From Acidobacteriota bacterium (GTDB taxonomy: Bacteria > Acidobacteriota > Thermoanaerobaculia > UBA5066): DNA of 36,841 bases. The stretch is taken from the NCBI GenBank assembly GCA_003152095.1, contig PLZI01000045.1, positions 29,218 to 66,058 on the forward strand, written 5' to 3'. The position numbers and the translations under genes are program-made. Within the stretch, counting starts at the first letter, position 1; each line of letters opens with the position of its first letter. This document shows, in pieces, positions 1 to 7,531 of this stretch. Under the pieces are notes generated by a model that did not search any database, was not told where the DNA came from, and was given only the letters and a program-made list of their open reading frames with translations.

Positions 1-1023
1 GCCGATCCCTATCGCGTCTGGCTGTCCGAGGTGATGCTGCAGCAGACCACCGTGCCGCACGCCACGGCCTACTTCCTGAAATTCCTCGAGCGCTGGCCGA
101 CCGTCGGGGCCCTGGCCGCCGCGCCGGACGACGCCGTGATGGCCGCCTGGGCCGGCCTCGGCTACTACGCCCGCGCCCGCAACCTGCACCGCGCGGCACG
201 GGTGATCGCCGCACGCAAGGAGTTCCCGAACACCCTTGAAGGGCTGCGCGAGTTGCCCGGGATCGGCCCGTATACCGCCGCTGCGGTGGCGTCGATCGCC
301 TTTGGCATTCCCGAGGCCGCCGTGGACGGAAACGTTGTGCGCGTCCTCTGCCGGCTGCGCGGCTTCAAGCTCGACCCGAAGGCTCCGCGCACACTCGCGC
401 GCCTTCGGAACGAGGCCCAGGCGCTCGTGCCGGCTCGGGGCGCGGGCGACCATAACCAGGCCGTCATGGAGCTCGGCGCGCTCGTCTGCACGCCGCGCGC
501 GCCGCGCTGCGGCGCGTGTCCACTGCGGAAGCTCTGCAAGGCCGCGGCGAGCGGGAAGCCGGAAGCCTTCCCGCGGGCGCCACAGCGGGTGAAGCCTAGA
601 TCCATCCATCTCGTCGCGGGGGTCGTCGAACGAAGAAAGAAAGTTTTGCTCGTAGAAGACGAATACATGGTCAAAGGCCACCTGAGCGTCCCCATGTTTC
701 CGGTACGCGACGGGGAGCGGCCTGCAAATGTTCTTAGAAAGGGGTGGGAGCGGATCGCGCGCCGTGCGGTGACCGCCTTAAGGCCGGTGGCCACGCTTCG
801 CCACTCGGTGCTGGACAGGCGATACGTCGTTTCCCTCTTCACCTTCAAAGAAAAAACACCCTCGCCCCCGCGCAGCTGCCAGCCCGAAGCGGACGAGCGT
901 TCTTCTCCCATTCCCTTCCCTCCGAGCAAAATCCGTCTCCTCTCTCCGAGCCAGATTGCCCGCCATCCCCATGGCGGCCTTCTCTTGAAGGTTCTCGCTG
1001 CCTGGCGGGAGCACGGGCGCTGA
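1..1023 (+). CDS. mutY: A/G-specific adenine glycosylase MutY (5'-truncated)
   Basis: Base-excision repair enzyme that removes adenine mispaired with 8-oxoguanine or G. The frame is open from base 1, so the N-terminus lies outside the window. Visible in order: WLSEVMLQQT, holding the catalytic Glu (E37 in E. coli numbering); the helix-hairpin-helix LPGIGPYTAAAV; VDGNVVRVL with the catalytic Asp; and a 4Fe-4S cluster pattern C-x6-C-x2-C-x5-C (about residues 165-180). A divergent C-terminal NUDIX-like recognition domain follows, with RHSVLDRR as its conserved His region. The last 70 residues are Pro/Ser-rich and less GC-biased than the core, so the C-terminal domain is poorly conserved. It is followed 21 bp downstream by the membrane protein gene. 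The family call is very secure. Confidence 0.96.
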   Translation, partial: ADPYRVWLSEVMLQQTTVPHATAYFLKFLERWPTVGALAAAPDDAVMAAWAGLGYYARARNLHRAARVIAARKEFPNTLEGLRELPGIGPYTAAAVASIAFGIPEAAVDGNVVRVLCRLRGFKLDPKAPRTLARLRNEAQALVPARGAGDHNQAVMELGALVCTPRAPRCGACPLRKLCKAAASGKPEAFPRAPQRVKPRSIHLVAGVVERRKKVLLVEDEYMVKGHLSVPMFPVRDGERPANVLRKGWERIARRAVTALRPVATLRHSVLDRRYVVSLFTFKEKTPSPPRSCQPEADERSSPIPFPPSKIRLLSPSQIARHPHGGLLLKVLAAWREHGR

Positions 1024-1030
1024 GGTCAGC

Positions 1031-1036
1031 TATCCT
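1031..1036 (+). promoter_or_regulatory. -10 element of a leaderless-type promoter
   Basis: TATCCT lies 8 nt before the ATG at 1045. No Shine-Dalgarno precedes that ATG. The same arrangement recurs at six other unit-leading genes in the window. No convincing -35 is seen. Inference: transcription starts at or next to the start codon. Confidence 0.45.
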
Positions 1037-1061
1037 CGCGACGCATGGCGCGTCGCGAGGA
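1033..1061. repeat. Perfect 12-bp inverted repeat around a start codon
   Basis: Arms 1033-1044 and 1050-1061 are exact reverse complements separated by five bases, ATGGC. The ATG at 1045 therefore sits in the loop. As DNA it could be an operator covering the -10 and start site. As RNA it is a 12-bp GC-rich hairpin at the very 5' end of, or just before, the reading frame. There is no T tract, so it is not a classical terminator for mutY. Confidence 0.75.
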
Positions 1062-2904
1062 CAGGACGCCGGCACCGGAGGAGTCCGAAGTGTCGCGGGC
1101 GAACGCTCCGGCGCTCGTCCTGGTCGGGATCCTCGCGGCGCTCGCGTTCCCCTTCCTCGTCTTCTCCACGGCCTCCAGCGATGCGCTCCGTGAGTCGAAG
1201 CTCCTGGTTCAGGCGCTCGGTGCGTCGCTTGCGCTTCTCGGCCTGGCGCTCGGCGGAGCATTCCCGGCGTTTGGGCGTGGGCGAGCGGCGCGCGTCGCCG
1301 TCCTCGGCCTGCTCGCGGCCGTCGTTCTCGCGCTCCTGTCGGCCTTCGCGAACGCGGACGTCGTGGACCCGCTCACGGCCGCGGCCGTCCTCTCCCCTCT
1401 CGCGCTCCTCCTCGCCGGATCGTCCGCGGCAGGAGCCCACGTCGTGCCCGCGGCGGCCGCCGCCCTGATGGCGGCCGGGGCCTTCACCGGCGCGCTCGCG
1501 GCGCTCCAACGGTGGGCCGGCCTCTTCCGGCTCCCCCTTGATGCCCCGGAGCCCCGGTTTCTCGCCGCCGGCCTCATCGGAAACGCGGGCGACGTCGGGA
1601 TGGCGCTCGTCGTGCCCGCACTTCTCCTCTTCACGATGGCCTCGGAACCCGGTACGAACGCGCGGCGCCGCAGCCTCGCCGCACTCGGCCTCGTGCCGAC
1701 GCTCCTCGGCCTTCTCGCGACGGAGTCCGTCGGGCCCGCGCTTGCCTTCGGCGCGGGGGCGATCGTCTTCGTCGCGCTCGATCTCCGCCGGCGGCGGCTC
1801 GCGCTCGGCGCCATCGCCCTCGCCGCCCTCCTCGCGGGGGCGACGGGAACGGGTCGGCGGGCTCTCGTGAAGCTCGACCAGCTTCGAAAGGGTGACGTCG
1901 CGGCGGCCTCCACACAGCGCGACATCGGACTCCTCGCGGCGCGGGAGATGCTCCGCACGCGGCCCCTCCTCGGCGCCGGCCCGGGCGCGTTCTCGAACCG
2001 ATTCGTCCCCGCGCGCCTCGCGGCCGAGGAACGCGCGGGCCGGCGGCTGTGGCACCGGAGCGGCTCCGCCCACTTCGACAACGCTCATAGCGAGCCCGTG
2101 ACGCTCGCGGCCGAAGCCGGCCTTCCCGCCGCATGCGCAGCTACCGCGGCGGCGCTCGCGCTCTTCGCAGGTCTTCTCGCCCGCCGGCGGGAGGGGACAA
2201 CGACGCCTCTTCCGGCCCCGACGACCGACGCGCTTTTCGCCGCGCTTTGCGCCGTTGCGCTTCTCGCCCTCGGTGACTTTCCGCTTCGGATCGCGGTCGC
2301 CTCGGGGCCCGCAGCCTTCCTCGCGGGCGTGGCGCTTCGCCGCATCGCGGGAGGCGGATCCGAACCTCCCTCGCCCATTCGCGGCGCTCGCGTTCTCCTC
2401 GCTGCGCTCGGGCTTCTCGTCGCCGTCCTCGCGGGCGTGCGCTCTCTCGCGACACTCGCACAGGCGGAAGGCGAAAACCTCCTGCGCGACGCCGCCTCGG
2501 CGCCGGAGGAAGCGGCAGCGGAACGGGCCGAACTTCTCTCGGCCGCCGGTGCGCGGCTCGAACGAGCCATCGCCCTTCGCTCGCGCTCGGCGACCGCGCT
2601 GCTCGCACTCGGCTCGGTCCATGCGCTCCGGGGCGAGCGTGAGCGTGCGTATGCTCTCTACGCGCGGTCGGTGCGGCTCGAGGAGCGCGCCGAAAGCGAC
2701 CTCAATCTCGGGCGCGCCGCGCTCTCGCTCGGACGCACCGACGAGGCGAACGCTCTTTTCCGCCGGTCCGTCTGGATCCTGCCGCGCCTCCTCGAGGTGC
2801 TGCCACCGGAGGTCGACCGCGAACGGCTCGCGGTCGAGATCGACGCGGCAGCGCAGGCACTGCCACGGGGAGGCCATGCTCCCGGGCTACCGCCGACACG
2901 CTGA
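1045..2904 (+). CDS. O-antigen ligase/polymerase-like membrane protein with C-terminal TPR
   Basis: Predicted inner-membrane glycan polymerase or ligase of the Wzy/WaaL superfamily. About ten hydrophobic segments span residues 20-420. A large periplasmic-type loop near residues 275-345 contains the family-like stretch LGAGPGAFSNRF and the HFDNAHSE region, where such enzymes carry conserved His/Arg. Residues 470-600 are soluble and contain TPR-like helices (ALLALGSVHALRGERERAYALYARS). Start choice: ATG 1045 has a TANNNT -10 eight bases upstream. An alternative GTG at 1090 has a GGAGGAG 6 nt upstream, so a protein 15 residues shorter is possible. The glycosyltransferase operon converges on it, consistent with shared surface-polysaccharide work. 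The exact substrate cannot be read from sequence. Confidence 0.8.
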   Translation: MARREDRTPAPEESEVSRANAPALVLVGILAALAFPFLVFSTASSDALRESKLLVQALGASLALLGLALGGAFPAFGRGRAARVAVLGLLAAVVLALLSAFANADVVDPLTAAAVLSPLALLLAGSSAAGAHVVPAAAAALMAAGAFTGALAALQRWAGLFRLPLDAPEPRFLAAGLIGNAGDVGMALVVPALLLFTMASEPGTNARRRSLAALGLVPTLLGLLATESVGPALAFGAGAIVFVALDLRRRRLALGAIALAALLAGATGTGRRALVKLDQLRKGDVAAASTQRDIGLLAAREMLRTRPLLGAGPGAFSNRFVPARLAAEERAGRRLWHRSGSAHFDNAHSEPVTLAAEAGLPAACAATAAALALFAGLLARRREGTTTPLPAPTTDALFAALCAVALLALGDFPLRIAVASGPAAFLAGVALRRIAGGGSEPPSPIRGARVLLAALGLLVAVLAGVRSLATLAQAEGENLLRDAASAPEEAAAERAELLSAAGARLERAIALRSRSATALLALGSVHALRGERERAYALYARSVRLEERAESDLNLGRAALSLGRTDEANALFRRSVWILPRLLEVLPPEVDRERLAVEIDAAAQALPRGGHAPGLPPTR

Positions 2905-2930
2905 CCGGGCTCCAACACCGGAATCGACCG

Positions 2931-3863
2931 TCAGGGCACGCGGAAGAACGAGAGAGCAAAGCGCGCCTTCTCGTCGATCCAGGAACATTCACACGGAAAG
3001 CCCGCGTCACCAAGGGCGGATCTCAGACCGCTCTCGGTGTATTTGTAGGAAGCTTCGGTGAAGATCGTCTCACCGCGACGAAAGCGGGCGGTCAGTCGAG
3101 CGCCCGGGACCTCGACGCTCTGCGAGACGCAGCTGACCAGATGCATCTCGACGCGACTCCTTCCGGCGTCCCACAGGGCACGGTGCCGAAAAGTGTCCAG
3201 GTCGAACCCGGCGCCGAGCTCGTCGTTCATCCGCCGCAACAGGTTCTTGTTGAAAGACGCCGTCACGCCGAGCGGGTCGTCATAGGCGAGGACGAGGTCC
3301 GCCTCCGGCTTGACGAGATCAGCGCCGAGGAGAAGGCCATCCCCGGGCCGCAGGGCTCGACGAATCCTGGTCAGAAAACGGCGGGCTTGCGGCGGGTCGA
3401 AATTGCCCAGGTTGGATCCGAGAAAGACGACGAGAGCCGGTCCTCGCGCGCGCTGCAGAAGTGCGCTTCCGAGCCCGACCCGATAGTCGGCCCGGAAGGT
3501 CTGAACCGAGAGTCCGCCCCGAACGGCGAGGCGCGACGCGGTCAGGGCGAGCGCCTCCCGCGAGACGTCCACGAGAGCGACGCGCGTCCTCTCGCGCGGC
3601 CCGAGGAGGCCCTCCAAGAGGAGCGCGAGCTTTTCCCCGGTTCCGCAACCGAGCTCCACGACGAGCCCCGGCTTCCCCATTCGCCGGCGGACGACGTGCG
3701 ACGCGCCCGTGAGCAAGCCGAGCTCGGCTCGCGTCACCCGATACCACGGCAGCGCGCAGATCGCACCGAAAAGCCGCGAGCCGAGGTCGTCGTAGAACCA
3801 GCGCGGCGGAAGCCGCTTCGGATCACGCGACAGGCCCGCTCTCACGTCCGCGGCGAAGCTCAC
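2931..3863 (-). CDS. egtD: L-histidine N-alpha-methyltransferase EgtD
   Basis: Makes hercynine by transferring three methyl groups from SAM to the alpha-amine of histidine, the first step of ergothioneine synthesis. The 310-aa length is usual for the family. Visible: PRWFYDDLGSRLFGAICALPWYRVTRAE (about 20-46), typical of the N-terminal part; the SAM-binding ELGCGTGEK (70-78); FLGSNLGNF; and FNKNLLRRMNDELG. Start: GTG 3863 overlaps the egtB TGA as GTGA, the coupling used throughout this window. The open frame continues about 110 codons upstream, but that stretch is a shadow of egtB and has no family similarity. It is the last gene of the desaturase-egtB-egtD unit. Confidence 0.93.
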   Translation of the reverse strand: MSFAADVRAGLSRDPKRLPPRWFYDDLGSRLFGAICALPWYRVTRAELGLLTGASHVVRRRMGKPGLVVELGCGTGEKLALLLEGLLGPRERTRVALVDVSREALALTASRLAVRGGLSVQTFRADYRVGLGSALLQRARGPALVVFLGSNLGNFDPPQARRFLTRIRRALRPGDGLLLGADLVKPEADLVLAYDDPLGVTASFNKNLLRRMNDELGAGFDLDTFRHRALWDAGRSRVEMHLVSCVSQSVEVPGARLTARFRRGETIFTEASYKYTESGLRSALGDAGFPCECSWIDEKARFALSFFRVP

Positions 3864-5149
3864 GCATCCACCGTCCGAAACTTCGCATAGACGAAGGGGT
3901 AGTGCGGCTGGAACCAGTTCCGGAACGAGCGCCGCACGAGCGGCGTCGCGGTCGCCGGCGATGCCCCTTTCAGAACGAAATGGCGGCCGTCGAAAAAATC
4001 CGCTGAATACCCCGGATAGAGCGGCATCGGACGGAAGCCCGGGAAACCGGCAAAGGGCGTCGACGTCCATTCCCATCCGTTCCCGACGAGGTCCTCGATG
4101 CCCCATGCGCTCGCTCCGGCTGGAAAACGGCCCACCGGCAGGGGATCCCAATGTCCGAGGCCGAAGTTGCCGGAGGCCGTTCCGGCCCCCTCGTCGCCCC
4201 ACGGGAACGCCGCCTCGCGGGAGGCGGGACGCCCGAACGCCGCACGGTGGTATTCCGCTTCACTCGGAAGACGCCGGCCTCTCCAGCGCGCATATGCCGA
4301 GGCCTCCGCGTGGCTGACGAAAACGGGCCACGCCGGCGGAAGCGGGATTTCATGGAATTGCGCGCGCCAGAACCAGCGGTCTCCATGCCAGGTCCAGAAT
4401 GCCGGCCGCTCGACGCGCTCGCGCGTCACCCAGCGAAACCCGTCTTCGGTCCAGAGGTCGGCGTCCCGGTAGCCGCCAGCATCCACGAAGTCGAGCCAGC
4501 TCGCGTTCGTCACGGGATAAACGTCCATCTCGAACGTCGCGACGTCCATCGTCCGCTTGGGAAACTCGTTGTCCCAACCGAAAGCGACCTCGCCCGCGCC
4601 GGCGCCCAGCGTCGCACGCCCGGCCGGGATTCTCACGGCCGCGCGTGACGGCGGCCGGCCGCCTGCGTCCGGCGGTGGCACGCCGAGCGGCTCGCGCTTC
4701 AGCGCGTACGCGAGGCGGTGCAACATGTACAAGAGAGTTTCCTGATGCATCTCCTCGTGTTCGAGGATGACGAGGAGCGCCTTGACGGCCTTGGCGGGCA
4801 TTCGAGACTCGAGGATGGCCGCGACCCCTTCATCCGCGGCACGGATGTAGGCCCCGATGCGGTCGCGTTCGGGCCAGGACGACGATCGAACGCCGGAAGC
4901 GTCGAGCGGATCGATCCCGCGCTCGAAGAGCGTCTCCATGCCAGGATCGATTCCAGGTTTTCCGAGAGCCCGCCGGAGAAATGTGTTGACCGCAAAGGCC
5001 GCGAGATGCCCTTCGTAGAACACGAACGGGTGACGAAGGTCGATGGGGCGCTCGAGCCACGCTTGGGGCGTCAGAATCTCGTGAAAGAAGCGGCGCGTCC
5101 ATTCCCGGTTGCGTTTCCACCGCGCGGCGAGAGCCGCGCCCGGCCCCAT
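3860..5149 (-). CDS. egtB: Ergothioneine sulfoxide synthase EgtB
   Basis: Non-haem iron enzyme that joins a thiol (cysteine or gamma-glutamylcysteine) to hercynine with O2. N-terminal DinB-like domain: iron ligand candidates H48, H131 and H135 lie in YEGHLAAF and EHEEMHQE, spaced as in characterised EgtB. Residues 165-429 form the FGE-sulfatase-like domain (FGWDNEFPKRT, YPVTNASWLDFVDAGGY, GNGWEWTSTPF, RNWFQPHYPFVYAKFR). Length 429 aa is normal. ATG 5149 has GAGGG just upstream and lies 7 bp after the desaturase stop. No egtA, egtC or egtE is nearby, as is common outside actinobacteria, where EgtB may use free cysteine. Which thiol is used here is not decided by sequence. Confidence 0.94.
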   Translation of the reverse strand: MGPGAALAARWKRNREWTRRFFHEILTPQAWLERPIDLRHPFVFYEGHLAAFAVNTFLRRALGKPGIDPGMETLFERGIDPLDASGVRSSSWPERDRIGAYIRAADEGVAAILESRMPAKAVKALLVILEHEEMHQETLLYMLHRLAYALKREPLGVPPPDAGGRPPSRAAVRIPAGRATLGAGAGEVAFGWDNEFPKRTMDVATFEMDVYPVTNASWLDFVDAGGYRDADLWTEDGFRWVTRERVERPAFWTWHGDRWFWRAQFHEIPLPPAWPVFVSHAEASAYARWRGRRLPSEAEYHRAAFGRPASREAAFPWGDEGAGTASGNFGLGHWDPLPVGRFPAGASAWGIEDLVGNGWEWTSTPFAGFPGFRPMPLYPGYSADFFDGRHFVLKGASPATATPLVRRSFRNWFQPHYPFVYAKFRTVDA

Positions 5150-5156
5150 AGCGCCC

Positions 5157-6173
5157 TCAGGCGGCCGGTGCGACGGGGGTCGCTGCGGCGGACCTCACCG
5201 TCCGGACCGTCCGGCTGAAGAGCGAGAGATTCCGGTCGAAGATGAATCGCAGAAGCAGCCGCGTCCACGAACGGTGCGACGCGAGAGCGCCGTAAACCTC
5301 GGGGACGGCCCTGCGCACGGCCGGAAGGCGGTTCCATGGCACGGACGGAAAATCGTGGTGCTCGTTGTGGAGGCCCACGTTCAGAGCGACGACATTCAGC
5401 GGCCCGTAATAGCTCGACGTCTCCTGGTCGCCAAAGACGAGAAAATGCTCCTGGATCCATCGCGCTCCGAGCGGGTGGAGCCCCACGGAGAAGAAGAACG
5501 AAACCGCGAGGTAGAGGAGCGCCTTCGGGCCGAGGAGAGCCCAAACGGCGGCGTCGTAGGCAAGCTGGACGCCGATGTTGAAGAAGACCCACGGGCTGAA
5601 CAGGGCAATCTCCTTGAGCCGCGGAGGCCTCGTCACCTGAAAAAACGGGAAGAAGAGGAGCCAGAGCGCCTTTCCCGCCGCGGAATTCCCGACAAGGCGA
5701 GCCTCCCAGAGGCTCGGAAGGTCCGCGTCGAGCTCGTAGACGCCCTGAAAAGCATGATGTTTCAGGTGGTACGTCTGGAACGAGATCGCGCTCGGCAGGA
5801 GGTGCGGAAGGTTCGCGCCGATGGCGAGAAGCCGGTTCGAGGAAGCGCGCGCGAAAACGAGATTATGCGAGCACTCGTGAATGAGAACCCACAGAGCGTG
5901 GTCCAAGAAGGCGCCAGCCGCGAACGCGGCGACGAGGCCGGCCCAAAGCGGCGCCCCCGTGAGGAACCCCGCGATGGACGTCTGGAGAACCACGAGCACG
6001 ATGACGAGAGGCGCGCTCCATGCGTTCCGGCCCGCCAAGGCACGGACCTCGGCGTGACCGCGGAGGATCTCCCGCGCGCGGAGAGCGTGCGGCTCGCGTG
6101 ACGGTGAAAACACGAAGGCGCCGCCCCGCGACGTCTCGGGCACCGGGATTCCGGGTTCGACCGCATTTCTCAC
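5157..6173 (-). CDS. Sphingolipid Delta4-desaturase (DES1/DEGS1) homologue
   Basis: Membrane di-iron fatty-acyl desaturase resembling eukaryotic dihydroceramide Delta4-desaturase along its length. The N-terminal PHALRAREILRGHAEVRAL matches the DES1 signature of PHADRRREIL type. Histidine boxes are HECSH (99-103), HLKHH (136-140) and HNEHHDFP (269-276). The segment GLHPLGARWIQEH...SSYYGPLN is also DES1-like. Several hydrophobic segments lie near 55-95 and 165-235. Length 338 aa is close to animal DES1. Start: GTG 6173 gives an N-terminus that aligns; TACACT lies 9 nt upstream and there is no Shine-Dalgarno, so this unit probably has its own leaderless promoter. The expected reaction is a trans double bond at C4 of a sphingoid base, but the real substrate is unknown. 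egtB and egtD follow directly. Confidence 0.88.
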   Translation of the reverse strand: MRNAVEPGIPVPETSRGGAFVFSPSREPHALRAREILRGHAEVRALAGRNAWSAPLVIVLVVLQTSIAGFLTGAPLWAGLVAAFAAGAFLDHALWVLIHECSHNLVFARASSNRLLAIGANLPHLLPSAISFQTYHLKHHAFQGVYELDADLPSLWEARLVGNSAAGKALWLLFFPFFQVTRPPRLKEIALFSPWVFFNIGVQLAYDAAVWALLGPKALLYLAVSFFFSVGLHPLGARWIQEHFLVFGDQETSSYYGPLNVVALNVGLHNEHHDFPSVPWNRLPAVRRAVPEVYGALASHRSWTRLLLRFIFDRNLSLFSRTVRTVRSAAATPVAPAA

Positions 6174-6182
6174 GAGATGAAG

Positions 6183-6188
6183 AGTGTA
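6183..6188 (-). promoter_or_regulatory. -10 element for the desaturase-egtB-egtD unit
   Basis: TACACT on the minus strand lies 9 nt before GTG 6173, in the 38-bp gap after the sugar transferase stop. The identical hexamer precedes the TetR gene at 17279. It suggests a leaderless transcript separate from the glycan genes upstream. Confidence 0.45.
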
Positions 6189-6211
6189 TCCCCCGAAATG
6201 ATGTCCCGAAA

Positions 6212-7531
6212 CTAGATCCCGCTTCCCTTCAGAACGGTGACGACCGTCCGCAACAGGATGAAGACGTCGAGTAATGGCGTCCAGTGGAAAAGGTAGCCGA
6301 GGTCGTAGCGCAGCTTGACGTCCGGCTGCGTCGCGTACGCTCCCATCACCTGCGCGAGGCCCGTGAGGCCCGGTTTGAGCGCGTGGCGGAGGCGGTAGGC
6401 GGGAATCTCGTTTTCGTACGTTGCCACGAATTCCGGGCGTTCCGGTCGCGGTCCGATGAGGCTCATCGAGCCGCCCACCACATGCAGCAGCTGCGGCAGC
6501 TCGTCGAGCCGCGTCCGGCGGAGGAGAACGCCAGTCCGGGTCACGCGTTCGTCGTCCCGGCCCGAAAGCGTGGGGCCTGTCTGAGCCTCGGCGTCGGCCC
6601 GCATCGTGCGCACCTTCCACAGGAGAAACTCCCGCCCCCCCCTGCCGACGCGGCGCTGCCTTATCCACGGAGCGCCCTGGCTGCCGAGCGCAACGACAAG
6701 CGTCACCGCGAGGAGAACCGGGGCCGCCGCAAGGAGGAGAAGAGTCCCGAGGAGGATGTCGAGCGAGCGCCGCCACGCGAACGCAAAGAGACTCGCGCCG
6801 CGTGTCGCCACGGGCGTCAGCGGCAGGTCGGCAAGACTCTTCGTGACGGCGCGCGAGGACACGATGTCGGCGAGGCCTGGAAGGATCCACAAGTCGAAGT
6901 CGTTCTCGAGGCTCCGTTCGAGCAGCGCGACGAGTCTCGGCCGGTCCTCCGGCCGGTCGGACGCGAAGATCACGTCCTGCGCCGCCGTCACCTCCTCGAG
7001 CGACACGCCCTCGCTCCAGCCCGCGAGCGAGTGGCCGGTGATCTGGCCCGAGCGCAGGGCTTCGGCCGCGCGGCGCGCATCCTCTCCGGAACCGAGCACG
7101 AGGACCGCGCGCGTGCCGATGGGTGCGAGGACCTCCGCAAGGGACCTCCAGCCGCCGAGCGCGAACGACAGGAGCGGCACCCAGACGAGGAGGACCGTGC
7201 GCGGTACGGCCCGACCCGCGAAGAAGTACGCGGCCACGAGCAGGCCGCCCGCGACGAGCGCGGCCACGAGAAGGCCTCCCCGCTCTTTCACCGACGCCAA
7301 GGGCTCGTCATACGTCGCTGCGAGCCAGAGCGCCGCGACGGTCGCGAAGGCCACGAGGGCGAGCCACGGAGGCTCCAGCGGGAGATTCGAGGCCGGCAGC
7401 CTTCCGAGCGTGCCCGGCAGCGAGAGAAGGCGGCGCACCACGACGACCAGCGCGAAGAGGCCGGCGGCCACGCACGCGTCGCCGCCCGCGAGGAGCCAGC
7501 CGCGGCCCGGACGGCGCCCGCGCGGCTTCAC
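6212..7531 (-). CDS. Polyprenyl-phosphate glycosyl-1-phosphate transferase
   Basis: Initiates glycan assembly by moving a sugar-1-phosphate from a nucleotide sugar to undecaprenyl phosphate at the inner membrane (bacterial sugar transferase family, WbaP/EpsE-like). Residues 1-130 carry N-terminal membrane segments. A Rossmann-like middle part begins with VLVLGSGEDARRA. The catalytic C-terminal domain starts at RRSLDILLGTLLLLAAAP and has IRQRRVGRGGREFLLWKVRTM, RTRLDELPQLLHVVGGSMSLIGPRPERPEF and KPGLTGLAQVMG. The Asp-Glu of LDELPQL is the catalytic dyad of the family. GTG 7531 overlaps the previous TGA (GTGA). Length 439 aa is normal. The open frame upstream of the GTG is a shadow of the preceding gene. 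The sugar transferred is unknown. Confidence 0.92.
   Translation of the reverse strand: MKPRGRRPGRGWLLAGGDACVAAGLFALVVVVRRLLSLPGTLGRLPASNLPLEPPWLALVAFATVAALWLAATYDEPLASVKERGGLLVAALVAGGLLVAAYFFAGRAVPRTVLLVWVPLLSFALGGWRSLAEVLAPIGTRAVLVLGSGEDARRAAEALRSGQITGHSLAGWSEGVSLEEVTAAQDVIFASDRPEDRPRLVALLERSLENDFDLWILPGLADIVSSRAVTKSLADLPLTPVATRGASLFAFAWRRSLDILLGTLLLLAAAPVLLAVTLVVALGSQGAPWIRQRRVGRGGREFLLWKVRTMRADAEAQTGPTLSGRDDERVTRTGVLLRRTRLDELPQLLHVVGGSMSLIGPRPERPEFVATYENEIPAYRLRHALKPGLTGLAQVMGAYATQPDVKLRYDLGYLFHWTPLLDVFILLRTVVTVLKGSGI

Noticed and set aside
3864-4202. N-terminal extension of EgtD
   Set aside because: It lies inside egtB in another frame, lacks family similarity, and GTG 3863 has the usual GTGA coupling.
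6174-6890. Extension of the desaturase upstream of GTG 6173
   Set aside because: It is a shadow of the sugar transferase. The aligned DES1 N-terminus starts after the GTG, which has a -10 element at 9 nt.
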